Shown here: piece after piece, positions 56,859 through 64,000 of the stretch
Position numbering within the stretch: the first letter of the stretch is position 1
Layout: each line of letters opens with the position of its first letter
Origin: Candidatus Altimarinota bacterium
GTDB lineage: Bacteria > Patescibacteriota > Gracilibacteria > BD1-5 > UBA2023
Direction of reading: 5' to 3'
NCBI GenBank assembly: GCA_028685185.1
Contig: JAQUEK010000005.1
Span: 84,833-148,832 of the forward strand
Length of the DNA stretch: 64,000 nucleotides
Translations under genes and position numbers: made by a program
Notes under the pieces: generated by a model
What the model was told of the DNA's origin: nothing
The model's database searches: none
What the model saw: only the letters and a program-made list of their open reading frames with translations

Positions 56859-57249
56859 AACTAATATTATTTTTATAAATAAGTTTTTAATATCTATATT
56901 CGATGATTTTATTTATAATATACCTTTATGCAAAATAAAAAAGCCAAATTTGGCTTTTTTATAAAATTGGCTTCCTTATCTCAAATTCTAAGTAGGTAAA
57001 TATATTTAACGGTGTGTTACGATTGGTGAGTTGATAGAACCTATCAAATTTTTTTGCAAGCATGAATTTTTCTTTTTCATGGTCAAAAAAATTATAATGT
57101 AATGGCGTACTGTAGATATTATTTAAAAAGTGTAATTTGTAAAGAGTGATTAAATAGTATTAAACTTTAATGAGTTGATTTTCATAAGTATTTTCATATT
57201 ATTGAATTAATATTACATTGAATTTTAGATTTATAATTAATAAATTATT
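56859..57249. other. Intergenic region with terminator and gene remnant
   Basis: 391 bp, AT-rich. It contains a palindromic terminator at its left end and, on the minus strand at 56959-57159, a 67-codon open frame without a good start (first ATG at 57063) that stops inside the terminator. The frame (for example FDRFYQLTNRNTPLNIFTYL) could be the tail of a lost gene, perhaps a transposase, but I cannot assign it. Confidence 0.35.
56937..56960. terminator. Bidirectional intrinsic terminator
   Basis: A perfect 24-bp palindrome, aaaaaagccaaa followed directly by tttggctttttt. It lies upstream of neuB, so on the minus strand it would end a transcript coming from the right, consistent with the remnant frame there. 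Confidence 0.75.
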
Positions 57250-59058
57250 ATGTCCAAATTTATAACAAAATCCTTGTTTGTAGACTACTGCGAATTCCCA
57301 AAGGTCGCATGGTGGAGATTTAATGATTTGGCTAAATATAGAAAAATCAAAAAACTAGATAATGAAGAACTTTCAGACCAGATTATAGAGCTTGGTAAAA
57401 CAGTTGAAAGTCTTGTTTGAGATTATCTTGAAATGAAATATTGAGTGAAGAAAATAGATTTATTTCCTGATAATCCTGAAATTATCTCTGATGATAACAG
57501 AGAAGATGATGATGATACTTGGATATTAGATTTATCTTTTGAGGATAAACTGAAAAGGAATATCGAAAATACTAAAAAATCCTTAATAAATAAAGATAAA
57601 ATATTGTTTCAACCATGATTCCTTGTCGATGATTGTTATGTGAGGGCTGATTTTATGGTTTTAAATAGTTCATGAAACTATGACTTGATTGAAGTTAAAG
57701 CAAAATCATGAATTAGAGATGAAGTAACAGATGATTGAGAAAAGAAGAAAATATGAACAGTCAAAGAAAAATTTATAAATGATGTAAGTTTTCAGAAATA
57801 TATAATTGATAAGATTTTAATAGAGCTTTGATTACAGGAGCTGGATAAAGTCTATATGGCTCATCTAAACAGCGATTATATCAAGAATTGACCCATAGAT
57901 ATCAAAAGGCTCGTTAAGATTGATGAAAATGTTTGAGAGATAACTAAAATCAATATTTTTCAAAACAAGAAAACAGTTGAAAAAATAAGAGATGATTCGT
58001 TATTGACAGCTTGAATAGTTGAAGAGAAAATCAAAGCTATCAAAAAAGAGTTAGAACTAAGCGAAGAAGATTTTAATAAGATTCATCACTTTCCTTGAAA
58101 TAAATTTTTAGAATATTTCTGAGAGGATAAAAGTTTTGGTACTGTTTGTTGAATTCCGAAACTTCATTTTTCAAAGGCACCGATTGTAAAGGATTTATAT
58201 AATCAATGAAAACTTGATTTATTATGTCTTTGTGAAGAAGAATTGAATTTGTTTGAGTCTAGTGGCTGAGCATGAGCTACAAGAAAGTTTTTAGATAAAT
58301 ATATTCATTGTAAAAAGAATAACTGTGTGATTATTGAAGAAGATATAATCAAAGAAAAATTAGATACTCTCAGATTTCCTATTTGTTTCTATGATTATGA
58401 AAGTGTGAGTGTTCCAGTACCCCTTTTAGATAATACTTACTCCTATCAGCAAGTTATAGTCCAATATTCACTTCATAAATTGTATGAAGATTGAAGGATT
58501 GAACACTTTTGATGAATTCTTGAATGAGAATGAGATTTTAAGGTTACTGATATTATTCTTCCAACTGATTGACAGGCTTATTCAAAAGTATCAAATAAAG
58601 TGGTTACTTGAACTCAAAAGGAATTTTTAGATGAATTTCTAAAAGATATTTGAACTGATATAGAAAGTTCGAGTTTTGTAGTATGGTTTCAATGATTTGA
58701 GAATTCAAGAAACAAGGAAATTGCAGAAATTTATCCTGAATTAGAAAACTCATTTTTTAAAATAAACGAATCAACCTTTGATTTGTATGAGATATTTTCC
58801 AAAATGCACTATTTTGACCTAAAATTTAAAGGCTCAGCCTCAATTAAGAAAGTTTTACCAGTGTTAGTTCCTAATATGAGTTACGATTGATTAAATATCT
58901 GAAAATGAGATATTGCAATGCAGACTTTAAAAAATCTGATTTCTTGAAAAATTAGTGATAATAATGAACGAATTGATAAGATTAAAGATTTGTTGATTTA
59001 TTGTAGACAGGATAGCTTAGCAATGTTAGAAATTTATAAGAAATTAATGTCTATATAA
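57250..59058 (+). CDS. DUF2779 protein with N-terminal PD-(D/E)XK nuclease-like domain
   Basis: 602 residues. The N-terminal 250 residues have the RecB/Cas4-type nuclease pattern: VRADFMVLNS near 136 (Asp) and YDLIEVKAKSG near 148 (E-x-K). The C-terminal part, from FYDYESVSVPVPLLDNTYSY near 380 through QVIVQYSLHKL and FEIYSKMHYFDLKFKGSASI-like text to LIYCRQDSLAMLEIYKKL, is DUF2779, an RNase H/exonuclease-like fold with DYE and the late D. This points to a nuclease for DNA repair or defence. Gly is mostly UGA. Unlike relatives it has no obvious Cys cluster. Confidence 0.72.
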
Positions 59059-59085
59059 TGTATATTTTATGTTAATTTGAGTTCT

Positions 59086-59895
59086 ATGAATAATGAAATT
59101 ATTGAATATTATAAAAAGATAGATTTTTCATTTTGGGAATATGAAATACAATTTTTACAAGATCAAAAAATTCAACATAGCAATGAACCGGATAATAATG
59201 AATTAAAATATATTCATAATGTAAAAATATTTTCAACATATCTTCAGTTGGCTGAAATATTTTGTATTAATATTTTAGTACTAATGTATAACGATCTAAG
59301 ATGGTTATTTTCAGACACAAAAAAGTTTGAGGTTGAATTAAAACAAATATTGGATAACAATGTTGAATTGAAAAGATTTTTGAATCATTTTTTGGATAAT
59401 TTTGTTTTTTGAATAGCTGATAAAAATATAATATCAAATATTGAATCAAAAAAAGAAATATATTTTTGAATATTGTCAGAATTCTTAAAAAATAGATTTG
59501 AATATAAGAGCTTCTTAAACGCATATAAACATAGCTTTAGGGTTTTTAGTGATAATACTGATATTTATATGAGTTTTTGAAATAATAGAATTACTCAAAA
59601 TTTTGATTCAGTAATTACCTATTTTGATTATATGAATGAGAAGGACAATAATTTAAAAAATACTGGCAAGTTTTTAATTAGGGAATGCAGAATATGATTC
59701 TCATCTGAATACTTATATATTCAAATGAATTTTATTCTAAATATGTTACAAAATGCAAGAAAAATAGTTTTAAATGACTGAACTGATATATTAATAGAGA
59801 CATTAATTTTAGAAAATGAAGATTTAGAAATATATAGGAGTAATTTCTGATTTTTTCATTTTAAAGAAGAAAAATTTATTGCAAATAATTTGTAA
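59086..59895 (+). CDS. Hypothetical protein between nuclease and helicase genes
   Basis: 269 residues from ATG (a TTG at 59077 is an alternative start). It is Phe/Asn/Tyr/Ile-rich, predicted all helical, without signal peptide or membrane helices. It lies 27 bp after the DUF2779 gene on the same strand and ends 23 bp from the helicase stop (convergent). No family recognised; similar-size helical proteins are common partners in defence loci, which is inference. Confidence 0.55.
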
Positions 59896-59918
59896 ATTTT
59901 GTTTTTTCAATTTTAAAA

Positions 59919-62900
59919 TTAATCCTCTATCCAACCTCTTTGATCTCTTTTTCAAGTCGTAATTCTACCTAGTATATTATTGTCTAAAATTGAATAAATT
60001 ACCCCTCCATGTCTAACTTTTAAACCTAGAAGACTACGTATTTCAATTGAAACAGCTAAATGATTTCCATCTAATGATAATTCAGATGATTCTACTTTGA
60101 TATTTTTATTATTAAGCACCGTAATTGCACTCAACTTTACCTTCTCCCATAACTCGCTTTTCTCTGCTTTTCTATTAATTCAATTAAGTAGGCCAAATAT
60201 ACTTAAGAATTTTACTGGTATTTCAGAAGTCATATATTCAAAATGGAATGTAAGTCATGTTAAGTTGCAGATTCTTAAATCAACTGGATGACATTTTCTT
60301 CAACTCCAAAGACATATTTTAGCTTCCTGCGGTGCGCAAAATAGTCAAGTTACCGATCTTATCGATTCTTCTTCCAGAAGTCTCGCTCATGAAATACTAC
60401 TAGAAATAATATATTTCTTTAAAGCATTTTTACCACTTACTGCACATTTTTCTAGTTCAGAAGGTAATACTTTTTTACCACTTACTGCACAGGTTTCAAG
60501 TATACCTGGCATGACATATTTTCATGTCACTTCACATAATTCAGCTTCAGCTTGAATTAAGGGTTGATTTGTTTTAAAACAATAAATAAATTCCTTCTTA
60601 TGTCCTTTTTTTCCTGAAACTTCAGATTTTAATTCCTCATCTATCCTATATTTTTTTCCTGAAATTTGACTGACAGACAATTCTTCATTAAAGACTTCAG
60701 TATTAGTAAATTCACATATATCAAAAAAACTTGGCTCTGCAATTTTACCGCTCAAAGCTGATTTCTTAAGTAGAGTTTTAATCACTAGATTTCAAGTTAT
60801 AGATGATGTACCAATTTCATCTGTAAGTACGCTTTTATTTGTAATAGAACATTTAACTATATATTCTTTAAGGGCTTTCCTTCAGCTTAATTCTGATTTT
60901 AATAATAAATGATTTAATACTTTTAATCAGCTTATTTCACAAATATTCAAACATTCAATTGGAACAATTTTTTTTGTATACTGACATTCTGACATGTTGG
61001 GTAAATTCAGAATCTCATCTTTAGATGGAATAATCGTAACAATATTTTCGTATACAGATTCGCTATTTTCAAATTTATAAGTTATTTTTACTTTTAATTG
61101 TCTTTGAATCTTTCACTCTAATCAAAGCAAGGCAAATCAAAGTCGAGCAGTAAAATCATCTTCTATTTTTTTCCTTTTTCTTTCATCATTTCAAGTTTCT
61201 CTAAGCTCATATTCTAAGCGTGAAGAATAGAATCTGCAAAATTCAACAATTCATGGGTCTAGTTTTGATTTTTCTATTAATTCATTGTTAGTTAATCCCA
61301 AAGAAGTAGGATTAACTATTGTTTTACTTATAGGATTAAGTGCCTCTAATCATTCATTATTAAAATGTTCGTTTGGATTACAATAAACTTCTGTTAATCT
61401 TTCATAGCTATCATGAGCCACTGTTGCCCTAACACGTATAAGAGCAGTTCCTATAAAGGATCTGCATACGTCTATTTTACCAGAAGAAATATAATTTCAA
61501 CCAAAATTTTCAACCCAGTCTTTTGCTATTTTATCAACTTTTATAAGAATATTAGCCTCGTCATCTTCAATTTTATGTAAACTTTTTGCTGTGATTCTAG
61601 CTACCAGTTTATCAAATGCTGGGCTACCGGGACCATAAAGAGTGCTAGTTGTAAAATTTTCTCGTGATATTCAATCATTATCAAAACGAATAAGCTCCTT
61701 TCTACCTCAAAATTCTGATAAATATTTTGTTTCATTTTGCTTAGTTATTATTGCACCTATATATTTAAGTGCCAACAAAACAAAATTCTGTGCATCAATT
61801 GAATTTGTTTGAAGGGGAAGTTTTGGACATTCAGGACCTTTATCGGAGGTTTCATCCATACTACCTAACATAGCATCTATATTCTTCTCTTCTTGTTCCA
61901 GTTGAACCCTTGCTTCTTCAATACTATTATTTATTTTTTGTGTTGCCATTTCCACATCCTTACCTGCCAAAGACGCCAGAACTAACTGCAATATATTCTC
62001 TTCAAACCCATTTTCTTCGTTATCATCAGTACCTGATCCTTGCAATAATGATTCAATATCTCAAATAGCATGGGAAGCCATTTGTAATTTTTCCATTAAA
62101 CGTCAAACTATATAACTTTCAAATGTACCTTGCAAGACTATATTGAAGATACAAACCTTATCATGATTTGATCCAAGACGTTGTATTCTACCTATACGTT
62201 GTTCAACTATCATCGGATTCCAGGGTAGGTCATAATTTACTAACACATTTGCTACTTGTAAATTTACCCCCTCTGATCCTGCTTCAGTTGAAATTATAAC
62301 ATTAATTTCAGGGTGTTCTTTAGAAAATTTTGCAATTGTCTCCTTATTATTTGGACCAGTTTTACCATTAATCACTCCGCAGGCTATTTTCTGATCATTC
62401 AAAAATGACTGAATACTAGTTTGAGTATGTAAAAATCTTGTAAAAATGACTACTCTCCAGTCTTGTGGTCTTTCTGACCTTAAATCATTAATCAGAACAC
62501 CAAGGCCTTTTAATTTTGTAGTTATTGGTATTCTCTTTGCAACCTCTTTAACTTCTAGCATAAATGTTTCAGGAATGGTTTTATTACGAGCCATGTTTTC
62601 AAGCCTTCATACTAATGCTTCTGGACTACTTACTAGGGATTGTAAAATTCCAATTTGAACTAATCGATTTAATTTCTCAATAGATTTTGTTGCTACACTT
62701 ATAAGTTCGATTTCTTGAGGTGTTGGATCAACATTATGCATTTGTACAATACGATCTGGAAAATGAAGATTTGCATCTCAACGCCTAATCCTGGACATAT
62801 ATCAGTACACAACTGAACGAAATTCCTCTTGAGAACTTTCTTTTAGTTTCCTTGCATCGGATTGACTATCTGCTATATATTTTTTTGCAAAAAGACCAGG

Positions 62901-63623
62901 AGTACCAAAAGGATTAGCGTGACCTCTTGCAACTGTTAATAAATCAACTAATGAATATAAATCCCATAAACGATTTTGAATTGGTGTTGCTGTAAGCATT
63001 AAAACGTATTTAAACATTCTGTCTTCAAGAGATTTTTGAAAACGTTTTGCAACTTGTGGAGGCGTATCGGTACCAAAAAGATTACGTAATTTATGTGCCT
63101 CATCCAAAATGAGCATATCGTAATTTGAATCAACAAGTTTATCTAAATGTATACGGGCGCTATTATAAGTAGTAATAACAGCTCCAATTCATTCAGGAAT
63201 CTTTGCATTTATTAAACCTTGACCAGTTTTTATAATGGATGGTATTCAAAATTTAGTATCTAGTTCATCCTGCCATTGGGTCATAAGTATCTTAGGACAA
63301 ACTATAAGAACTTTAGAGATTCTCCCACGAGAAGCAAGTTCACTTACAATCAATCATGCACTTATTGTTTTTCAGAGTCAAACATCATCAGCAAGCAAAG
63401 TCACAGGCAGTCTTCGACAAAATGTAATCAAATTTTTTATTTGATGATGAAAAGGCTTTAATTTATCTCGCCATAAATATTCAGACTTTAAGTCATTTTG
63501 ATTTTCTATTATAATTGGATGTATTAAATCCCACTCAAGAGCAGATCTGTATAAATTATATTCATCTAAATTATCTGAGTACTCAAGTTTTTTTACTTGT
63601 AGTTCAGTTTCTATATTGCTCAT
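59919..63623 (-). CDS. SNF2-family helicase with C-terminal CxxSG repeats
   Basis: 1234 residues. RecA-like lobe 1: Walker A LADDVGLGKTISAG at 77-90, DEAH box LILDEAHKLRN at 171-181, LTATPIQNRLWDL near 208. Lobe 2: VNLQVANVLVNYDLPWNPM and EQRIGRIQRLGS near 450-485. After a 500-residue helical/mixed middle comes a Cys-rich zone at about 1030-1130 with repeated CxxSGK/CxxTG units (CAVSGKKVLPSELEKCAVSG, then WSGRKCHPVDLRICNLTG), probably zinc-binding. SNF2 motors with long C-termini occur in DISARM (DrmD), RapA/HepA and other systems. Glycine is about 45 GGN to 29 UGA by hand count, unlike the core genes, so probably imported. Confidence 0.82.
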
Positions 63624-63874
63624 AAGGTACCATTTTTAAAGCTATTATTTATAGTTCTGTATATTATTTAAAATGTTCGAGAATATTTAAATATTATTTG
63701 AAGTATATCACAATGATAGTAATTGTAAAACTATATAAAGGAATGTTTTCTTAAAACTTCATTTTCTATCTTTATTAGATGTATTTCAGGATTGTAGTAT
63801 GTTTTATCCATATGATTTTTTAAAATCATAGCAATATTTTAAATATATCTTTATAGGTGTTACTGCCTTTTATT
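63624..63874. other. AT-rich upstream region of the helicase
   Basis: 251 bp without a gene. A minus-strand TATAAA at 63850-63855 sits 19 bp from the TTGACA at the end of the right 39-bp repeat, a weak candidate promoter for the helicase with a long leader of about 220 nt. No hairpin of note seen. Confidence 0.35.
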
Positions 63875-63913
63875 TGTCAAGGTCTAATTTTTTAACTCAC
63901 CCAACTCTCTACT
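63875..63913. repeat. 39-bp direct repeat, right copy
   Basis: Identical to 49149-49187 in the same orientation. It lies 4 bp downstream of the stop of a minus-strand gene that leaves the window, and its TTGACA reads toward the helicase. Possible attachment-site core or a shared promoter/element end. Confidence 0.85.
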
Positions 63914-63917
63914 ATTT

Positions 63918-64000
63918 TTAAGATTTCAAGACATTTTCCTGAGATCTTTTTTGTATCAGTTCATATCTCTCATGATACATTTTCGGAGGCATCCTGAGGG
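63918..64000 (-). CDS. C-terminal fragment of a gene extending beyond the window
   Basis: 26 residues before a UAA: ending KMYHERYELIQKRSQENVLK-S. A second minus-strand frame is also open through the repeat to a TAG at 63884-63886 (ending SRELGELKN), so the true frame is uncertain. Too short to assign. Confidence 0.25.
   Translation of the reverse strand, partial: LRMPPKMYHERYELIQKRSQENVLKS

Noticed and set aside
56959..57159. 67-codon minus-strand frame as a real gene
   Set aside because: No start codon in its first half, no UGA, and it stops within a terminator; kept only as a possible remnant.
59919..63623. Helicase as DISARM DrmD
   Set aside because: No DrmA/B/C or methyltransferase partner in the window and the C-terminal CxxSG repeats do not match what I know of DrmD; left as SNF2-family.
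1..64000. tRNA and rRNA genes
   Set aside because: Scanned by eye for T-loop/GTTCGAAT-type sequences and conserved rRNA stretches and found none convincing; a covariance search would settle it.

Overview
Organism. This window can only be read if UGA codes for glycine (genetic code 25). In-frame UGA falls on glycine positions that are invariant in known families: the Walker A loops of the RecQ, ABC and SNF2 proteins, the Nudix boxes, the PP-loop of the asparagine synthase-like gene and the polymerase I motifs. Only UAA and UAG end genes. With the AT-rich composition, this points to a Patescibacteria/CPR genome of the Absconditabacteria (SR1) or Gracilibacteria (BD1-5). Under the standard code every gene breaks into fragments, so all coordinates here come from re-translation by hand with UGA as Gly.

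Layout. 1-10.9 kb: a partial TrmB-like regulator, an unknown membrane protein, three large cysteine-rich zinc-ribbon paralogs with a GNAT gene among them, and recQ. 10.9-12.4 kb: a VirB2/TrbC-like pilin candidate with internal repeats and a small membrane partner. 12.5-25.2 kb: pheT, a domain-truncated polA, an M24 peptidase, a phosphoglycerate mutase-like enzyme, pheS with an extra anticodon-binding domain, Nudix, an asparagine synthase-like ligase, a radical SAM protein and a dipeptidase. 25.2-36.3 kb: two unknown proteins, a heterodimeric ABC exporter, a phospholipase D, VF530, a phosphodiesterase, an aspartoacylase-like protein, and a GNAT gene behind a leader with two mini-ORF/terminator units. 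36.4-42.8 kb: a MacAB-like efflux operon facing a UbiA-type prenyltransferase fusion. 42.9-48.7 kb: a secreted protein, a free-standing leucyl-tRNA synthetase-like editing domain split by a nucleotidyltransferase-like insert, and a folE-SDR cluster.

49.1-63.9 kb is accessory. It lies between two copies of a 39-bp direct repeat and carries neuA, neuB and neuC (nonulosonic acid synthesis) with HIT, Nudix, deacetylase and nucleotidyltransferase genes, then a DUF2779 nuclease-like protein, an unknown protein and a 1234-aa SNF2 helicase. Several of these genes encode glycine mostly with GGN rather than UGA, as expected for DNA recently arrived from an organism with the standard code.

How the genes work together. 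NeuC makes ManNAc from UDP-GlcNAc, NeuB condenses it with phosphoenolpyruvate and NeuA activates the product with CMP, probably for surface decoration. The MacAB-like operon and the ABC pair are export systems. The helicase and DUF2779 genes are a defence candidate by inference only. I saw no rRNA, tRNA or CRISPR array.
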